Shown piece by piece: positions 9,792 to 16,603 of a stretch of 33,168 nt of DNA (the first letter of the stretch is position 1; each line of letters starts with the position of its first letter). The DNA is from Thermoflexales bacterium (lineage in GTDB: Bacteria; Chloroflexota; Anaerolineae; Fen-1058). Location of the stretch: assembly GCA_016931085.1 (NCBI GenBank), contig JAFGFO010000404.1, forward strand, positions 1 through 33,168. Direction: 5' to 3'. The notes beneath the pieces were generated by a model. It saw only the letters and a list, made by a program, of their open reading frames with translations, did not search any database and was not told the origin of the DNA. Position numbers and translations under genes: made by a program.

Positions 9792-10747
9792 AACTTGAGC
9801 CCACTTTTATCGTTCGCGATATCCCGATCTACGGCGATCTGATCCTGGCCCCCATGGCTGGCTTTTCGGACCAGCCCTACCGCCGGCTGTGCCGCGAGTT
9901 CGGCTCGGCTGTGTCTTGCACCGAGTTTGTCCTCGACACCAGTCTCTCTTACGGCAGCCGGCGCTCTGAGCAAATATTGAGCTTTGACCCCATTGAAAGG
10001 CCGGTGTCGGTCCAAATCTTTGGCCGAGACGAAGATACGCTGGAGCAGGCCGCCCGCCAGGTGGAGCAGTTGGGCGTGGATATCGTGGACCTGAACCTGG
10101 GCTGCTCGGTGCCCAAGGTGCTCAAGCGCGGCGCCGGCGCCTGCCTGCTCCAAGATCCGGCCAGGATCGGGCGCATTATGGCTCGGCTTTGCCGCACGCT
10201 GTCCGCGCCGGTCACCGCCAAGATGCGGCTGGGTTGGGACGAGAGCTCACTCAACTACCTGGAGGTGGCCAAGATATTGGAGGATAACGGCGCTGCGTTA
10301 ATCGCCGTCCACGGGCGGACGCAGTCACAGAATTACGACAGCCCGGCCAACTGGGACGCCATTGCCGAGGTCAAGCAGGCTGCCCACGTCCCCGTTATCG
10401 GCAACGGCGACGTGGTACGCGTGGCCGATATCGAGCGCATCAAGCGCCACACCGGCTGCGATGGGGTGATGATCGCCCGCGCGGCGATTGGCAATCCGTG
10501 GATCTTTCAGCGCCGGGATCTGGAGCAGGTGCCGCTGGGCGAGAGGGTGGCGGTGATGGGCCGCCACCTGGACTTGATGGTCGACTTTTACGGCGATGAG
10601 TGGGGGGCGCTCCGCTTTCGCAAGCACGTTGCGAAATACATACGCAGCGTGCCTGACGCCGCCAGGTGGAGGCACCAACTGATGGCTTGCACCTGCCGCC
10701 AGGAGTTTATGGCGATCCTGTCCTCGATGGCGCAAGCGGCTCAATAA
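9788..10747 (+). CDS. dus: tRNA-dihydrouridine synthase
   Basis: This 319-residue FMN-dependent enzyme reduces uridines in the tRNA D-loop. The N-terminal APMAGFSDQPYRRLC (about 21-35) is the Dus signature. LNLGCSVPK carries the probable catalytic Cys106, although the usual GCP is GCS here. AKMRLGWD (about 144-151) and the phosphate-binding IGNGDV and MIARAAIGNPWIF segments follow. ATG 9788 overlaps the hydrolase stop as ATGA, which indicates translational coupling. A frame open further upstream lies inside the hydrolase and lacks Dus features. The 3' end overlaps that of convergent deoC by seven bases. Confidence 0.93.
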   Translation: MKLEPTFIVRDIPIYGDLILAPMAGFSDQPYRRLCREFGSAVSCTEFVLDTSLSYGSRRSEQILSFDPIERPVSVQIFGRDEDTLEQAARQVEQLGVDIVDLNLGCSVPKVLKRGAGACLLQDPARIGRIMARLCRTLSAPVTAKMRLGWDESSLNYLEVAKILEDNGAALIAVHGRTQSQNYDSPANWDAIAEVKQAAHVPVIGNGDVVRVADIERIKRHTGCDGVMIARAAIGNPWIFQRRDLEQVPLGERVAVMGRHLDLMVDFYGDEWGALRFRKHVAKYIRSVPDAARWRHQLMACTCRQEFMAILSSMAQAAQ

Positions 10748-11472
10748 CCGCCCGATGCGCTCGTTTTGGCGCTGAGCGCCGTTATGGCCGGCAGCCCCAG
10801 GCGCTGCCGACATTCGTCAAGGATGGCCGCCGTCCCGGAGGCCCCGGCGCGGCTCGCGCCCAGGGCGCGCATTTCAAGCAGTTGGTCCAGCGTGCGCACG
10901 CCGCCGGCCGCCTTGACCTGGATGTGGGCCGGTGTGTGCCGGCGCATCAACTCCACGTCTTTGGGCGTGGCCCCACCTGTGCCGTAGCCGGTCGAAGTCT
11001 TGACCCAGTCGGCCCTCAGTTCGCTGCAAATCTCACACAAGCGGATCTTGTGCTCGTCACTCAGATAGCAGTTTTCGAAAATGACCTTGACCTTTTGCTC
11101 ACGGGCGTGGGTCACGTCGACGACGGCCTCGATGTCGTTTCGCACATAGTCCCACTGGCCGCTGAGGACCTGGCTGATGTTGACCACCATGTCCAGCTCT
11201 TGGCCGCCATCAGCCAACGCTTGTTGGGCCTCGGCGACCTTGGCCGCCGTCGTATGCCCTCCGTGGGGAAAGCCGATCGTCGTGCTGGCTTTGACCGTGC
11301 TGCCGGCCAGGATCTCGGCGCAGCGCTTGAGGAAGTATGGCATGAGGCATACACTGGCTACGTCATAAGCCAACGCCAGCCGGCAGCCTTTTTCCAAATC
11401 CTCGACTGTTGTGGTGGGATTCAACAGCGAATGATCGATCATCTTGGCGATTTGTGTGTAGGTATAGTCCAT
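10741..11472 (-). CDS. deoC: Deoxyribose-phosphate aldolase
   Basis: DeoC splits 2-deoxyribose-5-phosphate into glyceraldehyde-3-phosphate and acetaldehyde in deoxynucleoside catabolism. The 243-residue TIM barrel has Asp94 in ELDMVVNIS, the Schiff-base Lys158 in WVKTSTGYGTGGAT, and the second Lys187 in VKAAGGVRT. All match the catalytic residues of the family. GAGAGG precedes the ATG at 11472, and a promoter lies upstream. It is convergent with dus, and their coding ends overlap, so there is no room for an intergenic terminator. Confidence 0.95.
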   Translation of the reverse strand: MDYTYTQIAKMIDHSLLNPTTTVEDLEKGCRLALAYDVASVCLMPYFLKRCAEILAGSTVKASTTIGFPHGGHTTAAKVAEAQQALADGGQELDMVVNISQVLSGQWDYVRNDIEAVVDVTHAREQKVKVIFENCYLSDEHKIRLCEICSELRADWVKTSTGYGTGGATPKDVELMRRHTPAHIQVKAAGGVRTLDQLLEMRALGASRAGASGTAAILDECRQRLGLPAITALSAKTSASGGY

Positions 11473-11519
11473 TGTGCCCTCTCGAGTTGCTTTTTGATAA
11501 CTTGTTCTTTGTCCTCTCC

Positions 11520-11549
11520 ATTATACTTCTTCGTGAGCTTTTTTGCCAA
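11520..11549 (-). promoter_or_regulatory. Predicted promoter for deoC
   Basis: On the minus strand TTGGCA (11549-11544) and TATAAT (11525-11520) are separated by 18 bases. It lies just upstream of the terminal bases of the nucleotidyltransferase gene's 3' side, giving deoC its own start. Confidence 0.55.
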
Positions 11550-11551
11550 AT

Positions 11552-12457
11552 CTACTCGAACTCCTCGGATTCTTCGTCGGGGTAGAAGAGGAACATGTCC
11601 TCCCTACGCAAGCCCTGTTCATCGGTGGCGAGCATCTGCCGCTCCCGCTGCTCCCGCATGCAGATGGCAGACTGCTCCATCGCCCGCAGCCGGTCGATGA
11701 TCCCGCGCTCGCGCAGCAGAGCTTTTCCGTCCGCGAAGAGCTTCCCGCTGCCGTATAGCAAGACCGCCTCGTCCAATATCTTGCATGCCACCATCCGCTG
11801 GAAGGTGTCGAACTCGGCCTGTTCGCACAACTTGCTAAAACGCTTGACGATGTAGTCGATCTCCTCACGGAAGGCCGGATGCTTGAGGTACTGGTACTTC
11901 TTCCGGTAGATGGCGTCATCCAGTTGGTTGACTAGTTCGCCAGGCGCCTCGTCGCTTACGATCACCACGATGTCCAGGTCGGAGCCATGCACCATCTTGC
12001 CGGTGCTGCGCTCCGGTCGATTCACATCGTGTGCCATCTCGTAGACGATGTCGCCGGCCACGACTACACAGAACGGATTCTCCTCTTCGCCGCCAGCGGT
12101 GAACGGTGCAGCAATGTCAGTCATGATACGCGTTGCCAGTTCTAGCTTTTTCCGGCTGACGCCCTTGATATGAGCCTCGAGTTCCTTCTGCCACAGGTCC
12201 ATCGCGGCGGGATCGTCCGCGAGCCCCACCACCGTGTATGTGAGAAACTCCCTCAGGATGGATGGAGATAAGCGAGCGTAGCCATCGACCCGCCGGTCGA
12301 GCCTGACGTAGCGCCGTCCTACCCTGCGAATCGCCAGCCGGGGCGACAGCATGCACGTCTTCCACAACGCGAACCTCTCGCCGCCTAGTGCCTTATGGAT
12401 CTCGGCGCCCGTCCGCGGCCCTGTCTGTTCTAGCAGGTCGATGATTCGCTCCTGCAT
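11552..12457 (-). CDS. Winged-helix plus nucleotidyltransferase-fold protein
   Basis: This 301-residue protein starts with a winged-helix-like segment (about 1-60, with IIDLLEQTGPRTGAEIHKAL). It continues into a nucleotidyltransferase-like core. HGSDLDIVVIV at 157-167 matches the GS-x-DxD metal-binding motif of the DNA polymerase beta-type fold, followed by a helical tail ending in an acidic DEESEEFE. The family transfers nucleotides to proteins, RNA or small molecules, and I cannot say which here. Its ATG lies nine bases after the nagB-like stop, so it is the last gene of a compact operon. An antitoxin or toxin role is possible but unsupported. Confidence 0.65.
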   Translation of the reverse strand: MQERIIDLLEQTGPRTGAEIHKALGGERFALWKTCMLSPRLAIRRVGRRYVRLDRRVDGYARLSPSILREFLTYTVVGLADDPAAMDLWQKELEAHIKGVSRKKLELATRIMTDIAAPFTAGGEEENPFCVVVAGDIVYEMAHDVNRPERSTGKMVHGSDLDIVVIVSDEAPGELVNQLDDAIYRKKYQYLKHPAFREEIDYIVKRFSKLCEQAEFDTFQRMVACKILDEAVLLYGSGKLFADGKALLRERGIIDRLRAMEQSAICMREQRERQMLATDEQGLRREDMFLFYPDEESEEFE

Positions 12458-12466
12458 CCGGTCCTC

Positions 12467-13489
12467 CTAGCACACGCAGCCGGTGTTCGGGTCACGGCTA
12501 AATGCCAGGTCCGACACCCGCTTGCAGGGTTGGTCGCGCACGTCAACGATCTCGTACCCTCGGGCCTCGACCTCGGACCGGCGAGCCAGTAATTCCGCGG
12601 CAGCCGGCTCGTCGAGGACGTAGACCAGTGTGCCGCCCTTGTCCACGAATGTCTGGCCGTAAGAGACCGGGACGTCACAGGTGACGGGGCCCAGGACGGA
12701 TTCGCAGATCGGGCCGGTCTTGCGGGCACCGTTAGCGAGCAGGACGACGGTTCGCGCCTGATAGACCAGTTCTGCACCCATGGAGATGGCGTATCGCGGG
12801 CTCTCTTCGATGGCCGCAAAGTGCCCGTCGACGACGGCGTTCTCCACGGTGTTGTCGTCCAGTTTCACGAGCAGCACGGGGTAGGCGTCGAAGGGGATCC
12901 CGCTCTCGTGGAAGGCTACGTGACCTCGGCCGCCGACGCCGATCACGTGCAGGTCGATGCCGCCGAAGGATGCGATCTTGTTCGCGTACGCGTCCAGGAT
13001 CTCCTCCTTGACCAGGCGCAAGACGCCCTTGGCGTGGTCCTTGACGACGACTGCCTTACCCTTGTCTGTCCCCCGCATCTCGTAGTAGTCTGGGTATCGC
13101 TCAAGCGCCTCGATCAGTTCCGCTTGATCCACCAGCGTCCCCCACGGCACGTTTGTCTCGCGGAACTTGCGCTTCAAGAAGGCGAACAGCTCGGACACCA
13201 TAAAGTAGCTGTACGACTCTGGGTGGAGCGCGCGTTGCTGGGCGTTCTCCCCGGGGAGGCCCACGTACTCGTCCAGGTTGAACGAGCGGACCCGGCTCGA
13301 GTCGATCCGGCCGGCATTGAACGCCTTGGCCAGGTGTTTGTAAAGCCCGGTGGGCGAGTTGCCCGTTGCCAGGCCGAGCACGTATTTGTCCTTGACTGAC
13401 TGCTTCTCGCGAATGTCGGCCTCGACGAGGTCGGCGGCCACCTTGCTCATTTGGTCAAAGTCGCGTGTGACATAGATTGTGAAAGACAT
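12467..13489 (-). CDS. nagB: NagB-family (glucosamine-6-phosphate deaminase-like) protein, divergent
   Basis: This 340-residue protein has the NagB fold signatures LATGNSPTGLY (about 40-50), FNLDEYVGL with Asp73, and GVGGRGHVAFHESG (about 184-197). Canonical NagB is about 240-270 residues, and most of the extra length is an insert near 105-165. In E. coli the equivalent of the last motif reads GxDGHIAFNE, or GxNGH in some Firmicutes. Here the Asp/Asn position is Arg188, while His190 and Glu195 remain. Deamination of GlcN6P is therefore uncertain, and a related sugar-phosphate isomerase reaction is possible. The ATG at 13489 follows the grpB-family stop by one base. Confidence 0.75.
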   Translation of the reverse strand: MSFTIYVTRDFDQMSKVAADLVEADIREKQSVKDKYVLGLATGNSPTGLYKHLAKAFNAGRIDSSRVRSFNLDEYVGLPGENAQQRALHPESYSYFMVSELFAFLKRKFRETNVPWGTLVDQAELIEALERYPDYYEMRGTDKGKAVVVKDHAKGVLRLVKEEILDAYANKIASFGGIDLHVIGVGGRGHVAFHESGIPFDAYPVLLVKLDDNTVENAVVDGHFAAIEESPRYAISMGAELVYQARTVVLLANGARKTGPICESVLGPVTCDVPVSYGQTFVDKGGTLVYVLDEPAAAELLARRSEVEARGYEIVDVRDQPCKRVSDLAFSRDPNTGCVC

Positions 13490-13490
13490 C

Positions 13491-14075
13491 TCATTTACTC
13501 TTGTTCAGTTGATTCCAATTGATAGCTTTTCCACTGCAGCGTGTATTCTCCTCGTCTGACCTGGCCAAGCACAGGATGCGCTCGATGAAGGCGGCTTTCC
13601 CGTCGGTGTAGGCCCCCCGGTCGCGGGGGAATCGCTCGGCCAACGCCAGCTTGAGGGCCGTGTACTCCTCGACGGCGGCCGGGTGCTTGCGCATGTAATC
13701 CCGAAACAGGATGTGATTCCCCCAGGCCGGATTGCTCTCCTCAAACATGTGCACGTGATGGGTCGTGTCTGGGACCCTTTTCACAAAATAGTGCCGGCGC
13801 GGTATCCCGTTTTCGCCTCCGTACTCGTAGCCCAGCCGCTCCATGGGGCCCACGCACACAAAGGCGCCCTCGAAACTCTCGACGGCTATTCCGATGTCGA
13901 TGATCGGCTTGGCCACGCCGCCGGGGATGGAGGTGCTCCCTATGGGCTGGATGTCCAGGACATAAGCGCCCACAGCCGCCTGCAGGCGTGCCTTCTCCTC
14001 TTCGAAGAGGCGTGGCCAGCCGGGGTGATAGGAAACCAACCTGACGACGTCTCTTTCCAGGCCGATGATGGTCAT
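13491..14075 (-). CDS. GrpB family (UPF0157) nucleotidyltransferase-fold protein
   Basis: This 194-residue protein begins with VRLVSYHPGWPRLFEEEKARL and carries IGSTSIPGGVAKPIIDIGI (about 45-63), the hallmark of the GrpB/UPF0157 family. GSTS with the following Asp60 resembles the nucleotidyltransferase-fold active site. RRHYFVKRVPDTTHHVHMF follows. The family is widespread but its substrate is not established. The gene is sandwiched in an operon with one-base gaps to a 45-residue ORF upstream and to the NagB homologue downstream. The last 20 or so residues are polar and probably dispensable. Confidence 0.88.
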   Translation of the reverse strand: MTIIGLERDVVRLVSYHPGWPRLFEEEKARLQAAVGAYVLDIQPIGSTSIPGGVAKPIIDIGIAVESFEGAFVCVGPMERLGYEYGGENGIPRRHYFVKRVPDTTHHVHMFEESNPAWGNHILFRDYMRKHPAAVEEYTALKLALAERFPRDRGAYTDGKAAFIERILCLARSDEENTRCSGKAINWNQLNKSK

Positions 14076-14076
14076 T

Positions 14077-14214
14077 TTACAGTTGATAGCTCACGATGCG
14101 GTGCGCACGCTGCACCATCTTGAAAGCCCCGGCCAGTTTGTAAGCCAGGCGATACCCCAAGTTGAGGCGGATGCTACGGAATATGCCGAGTGGCGACGAG
14201 TGATTATGTTTCAT
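14077..14214 (-). CDS. Small basic 45-residue ORF, translationally coupled on both sides
   Basis: The ORF starts at ATG 14214, which overlaps the aminotransferase stop as TAATG. It ends with TAA at 14077-14079, one base before the grpB-family ATG. The peptide begins MKHNHSSPLGIF and ends RAHRIVSYQL. It is rich in Arg, Lys and His with an amphipathic pattern in its centre (LGYRLAYKLAGAFKMV). No known family is recognised. The double coupling at exact gene junctions argues for real translation, either of a functional small protein or of a coupling leader for grpB. A chance frame bridging the gap exactly is possible but less likely. Confidence 0.6.
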   Translation of the reverse strand: MKHNHSSPLGIFRSIRLNLGYRLAYKLAGAFKMVQRAHRIVSYQL

Positions 14215-15374
14215 TATACCAGGAAATAATCACCTGCAATCCTCAGAATGGCCCCACCACCAAAGCTGCTCAAGCAAGCTCCGACACGCTCCAACGCCTC
14301 GCCAAGATTTTTCCGCCCCAGGCCCAGCCGGAAGTGATTGCCCGGAAAATCAAAAAGGCTCCCCGGCACGATCATTACGCTCTGCTGTTCCAGCACGGCC
14401 TGGCAAAATTGCTCCACCGAGATATCGCCTGTCCAGCGCGGGAAAGTGATTGGACCGGCTTGAGGCTCGATCCAGGCAAGCCAGTCGGCGTGTTCTGCAA
14501 AGAACCGCTCGGCGATTTTTAGATTCCCCTGAATGATGCCGAGGTTGCGAGCCACGATGCCTTCTTTGGCCCGCAGCGCCATGATGCCCAGAATCTCACT
14601 CGGCGCGCTATGGCAAATGGTCGTATAGTCCTTGAAGGTCAGCCAACGTTCCAGCAATGCTCGTTCTTGTGTGGCAAGCCAACCCAGGCGCAGCCCCGGC
14701 AAGGCAAAAGACTTGGACAAACCCGACAGGGAAATCCCTTTCTCATATAGATCGCACATCGCCGGCAGGCGGCGGGCCGGGTCATATTCCAGAAAGCGGT
14801 ACATCTCATCGCAAAAGATATACAGACCGCGCTTGCGGGCCGCTTCCACGATTGAATCCAATTCTGAGCGAGACGGCAAGTAGCCGGTAGGGTTGTGGGG
14901 AAAGTTGAGGACGAGCAGCCGTGTGTGGTCGGTGAGCAAGCCCTCTAAATGATCCAGGTCAAGCCGCCAACCACTCGGGCCTAACTCGAATGTCCAGGGT
15001 GTCACCTCGCAGCCGATCGCACGCGCGATTTCGTATAGAGACTGGTAGGCGGGAAAGACAGAGACAATATGATCGCCAGGCTTGAGCAGCGTGTGCATGG
15101 CGATGAAAATCGCTTCTTCAGGCGCTGCAATCATCACATGATCAGCATCGATGGTTTGGTAGAGGCAGGCCGCTTCGGCCCTCAAGAGTGGATGCCCCGG
15201 CGACTCGGTGTACCCCAATCTTAGCTCATTCCATAGCGATAGACTTGCCGGGTCGGCCATTTGCAATAGTTCACTCATCGGCATGCTTTCGCAATCTGAG
15301 GGGCTGAGCAAATACTTGACGTTGAACTCGTAGCGGGCGAAATATCGCTCCAGCTTGAAAGGATTGATCTGCAT
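14214..15374 (-). CDS. Class I/II PLP-dependent aminotransferase
   Basis: This 386-residue fold-type I aminotransferase has FPAYQSLYEIARAIG, LNFPHNPTGYL (cofactor/substrate Asn), FCDEMYRF (Asp to the pyridine nitrogen) and the Schiff-base Lys221 in SGLSKSFALPGLRLGW. The substrate is not obvious. It resembles the broad MalY/AspC-like group rather than a specific biosynthetic branch. I chose ATG 15374, preceded by GGGAG five bases away. A TTG at 15386 would add four residues but lacks a ribosome-binding site. It lies downstream of the GMP-synthetase-like gene and a secreted-protein remnant, and overlaps the small ORF that follows. Confidence 0.9.
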   Translation of the reverse strand: MQINPFKLERYFARYEFNVKYLLSPSDCESMPMSELLQMADPASLSLWNELRLGYTESPGHPLLRAEAACLYQTIDADHVMIAAPEEAIFIAMHTLLKPGDHIVSVFPAYQSLYEIARAIGCEVTPWTFELGPSGWRLDLDHLEGLLTDHTRLLVLNFPHNPTGYLPSRSELDSIVEAARKRGLYIFCDEMYRFLEYDPARRLPAMCDLYEKGISLSGLSKSFALPGLRLGWLATQERALLERWLTFKDYTTICHSAPSEILGIMALRAKEGIVARNLGIIQGNLKIAERFFAEHADWLAWIEPQAGPITFPRWTGDISVEQFCQAVLEQQSVMIVPGSLFDFPGNHFRLGLGRKNLGEALERVGACLSSFGGGAILRIAGDYFLV

Positions 15375-15397
15375 AGAGTCTCCCAAAGCAAGTATTG

Positions 15398-15609
15398 TCA
15401 GTTTCTCAAGGCCAGCGGCAGGTAGAGGTGAAATCCATAGTACTCGTCGGCGCCGATGTCGTAGCCTGCCCCGGCTGGCCGCCCCTGCCCACCGATGTCC
15501 ACGCTGACGCCGGCGTTCGCGCCGCGATTGGGGTGGGGTCGCCGGCCACCAAGACCGGCAACACCAACACGAGCGCGATCAGCCAACGTGAGAATGTGCG
15601 CACGTTCAA
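15398..15609 (-). pseudogene. Remnant of a secreted repeat protein (signal peptide joined out of frame to C-terminal motif)
   Basis: AGGAGG precedes a TTG at 15609 that encodes MNVRTFSRWLIALVLVLPV, a clear signal peptide ending near VLVAG. About 30 codons on, that frame turns into nonsense. A second frame (15586-15398) carries GGQGRPAGAGYDIGADEYYG and then HLYLPLALRN before its stop. I know DIGADE-type endings from secreted parallel beta-helix (choice-of-anchor Q) proteins, and LYLPL-type tails from Chloroflexi exported proteins. The simplest reading is an internal deletion with a frameshift, leaving only the export signal and the C-terminal tail. It lies between two intact operon genes. Confidence 0.55.
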
Positions 15610-15628
15610 GTTGACCTCCTGTGACTTG

Positions 15629-16591
15629 TTACACGGCTTCAATCGTCGACGGCGGCTTGGGCGCTATGTTGTAGGTGACGCTGACGACACCGGGCACCGC
15701 CTGGACGATCTCCTGCGCCAGTTGCTCGAGGAGCTCGAACGGGAGCCGGGTAGGGGTGGCCGTGCGCGCATCCACGCTGTCCCAGCAGCGCACTTCGATC
15801 TGCTGGCCGAAAGCGCGCCGGCCGTGCCGCATTCCCGTCACCCGGTCTTGGTGCAAGATGGCCAGGTATTGAAAGGCGCCGCAGCCCGCCAGCAGCCGCT
15901 CAACCACCTGCGTGACCTGCCGGACCGTCTCGATGCGCTCCGGCGTTGCCTCGCCGATCACGCGGGCGGCCAGCGCTGGCCCCGGAAAGGGGATGCGCTG
16001 GAACAGCTTGTGGGGTAGCCCAAGCGCCTGCCCCAGCTTTCTCACGCCGTCCTTGCGCAATTGGATGAGCGGCTCCAGGATACGGTAGCCAAACGCCGCC
16101 TGCGGGTCAATCCCCAACTGCTCGAAGACATTGTGCTGCCGCTTGATCCCGGCAACGGTCTCGTCCACGTCGGTCAAGATCGTCCCCTGGAGCAGATACT
16201 TGGCCCCGCTCTCGCGGACGAGACGGCCAAAGACGTGGCGGTAGAAGGTTTGCGTGATGGCCTCGCGCTTCGCTTCGGGGTCCGTCACACCCTTGAGTGC
16301 CGCAAAAAACTCGGCCCGCGCGTCGACGACCTCGACCGTGACGCCGAGGGCGCGGAAAAAGCCGGTGACCTGCTCGGCTTCGCCCGCGCGCATGAGGCCG
16401 TTTTCGATGAACACCGTCTTCAGGCGCTCACCCAAAGCGCGATGCCCCAGCAGCGTGACCGTGGACGAATCGACACCGCCCGAGAGGGCATTGATGGCCC
16501 ACCCCTCCCCCACGGCGCGCCGGATCTCTTTTACCTTCTCGTCGATAAAACGCTCCGTGTCGAGCTCTTGCGCCCTGATCTCTGCAATCAT
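15629..16591 (-). CDS. guaA: GMP synthase-like ATP pyrophosphatase (synthetase domain only)
   Basis: This 320-residue protein corresponds to the synthetase half of GuaA, as in the archaeal GuaAB subunit. It lacks a glutamine amidotransferase domain, and none is visible in the window. The ATP-PPase P-loop SGGVDSS is at 37-43. LLQGTILTDVDET, PFPGPALAARVIGEATPE and the KPPSTIE tail follow the GuaA order. Canonical segments are altered: the HHNVGGLP region reads QHNVFEQL, the MGDGR segment MRHGR, and the terminal TIEWE becomes TIEAV. It may be an ammonia-dependent paralogue acting on another nucleotide. AAGGAGAAGGG precedes the ATG at 16591, overlapping the upstream stop region. Confidence 0.8.
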   Translation of the reverse strand: MIAEIRAQELDTERFIDEKVKEIRRAVGEGWAINALSGGVDSSTVTLLGHRALGERLKTVFIENGLMRAGEAEQVTGFFRALGVTVEVVDARAEFFAALKGVTDPEAKREAITQTFYRHVFGRLVRESGAKYLLQGTILTDVDETVAGIKRQHNVFEQLGIDPQAAFGYRILEPLIQLRKDGVRKLGQALGLPHKLFQRIPFPGPALAARVIGEATPERIETVRQVTQVVERLLAGCGAFQYLAILHQDRVTGMRHGRRAFGQQIEVRCWDSVDARTATPTRLPFELLEQLAQEIVQAVPGVVSVTYNIAPKPPSTIEAV

Positions 16592-16603
16592 GTACCCTTC
16601 TCC

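Noticed and set aside
11552..14075. Toxin-antitoxin or defence interpretation of the two nucleotidyltransferase-fold proteins
   Set aside because: Neither has a recognisable MNT/HEPN pairing or abortive-infection partner; operon context points to metabolism.
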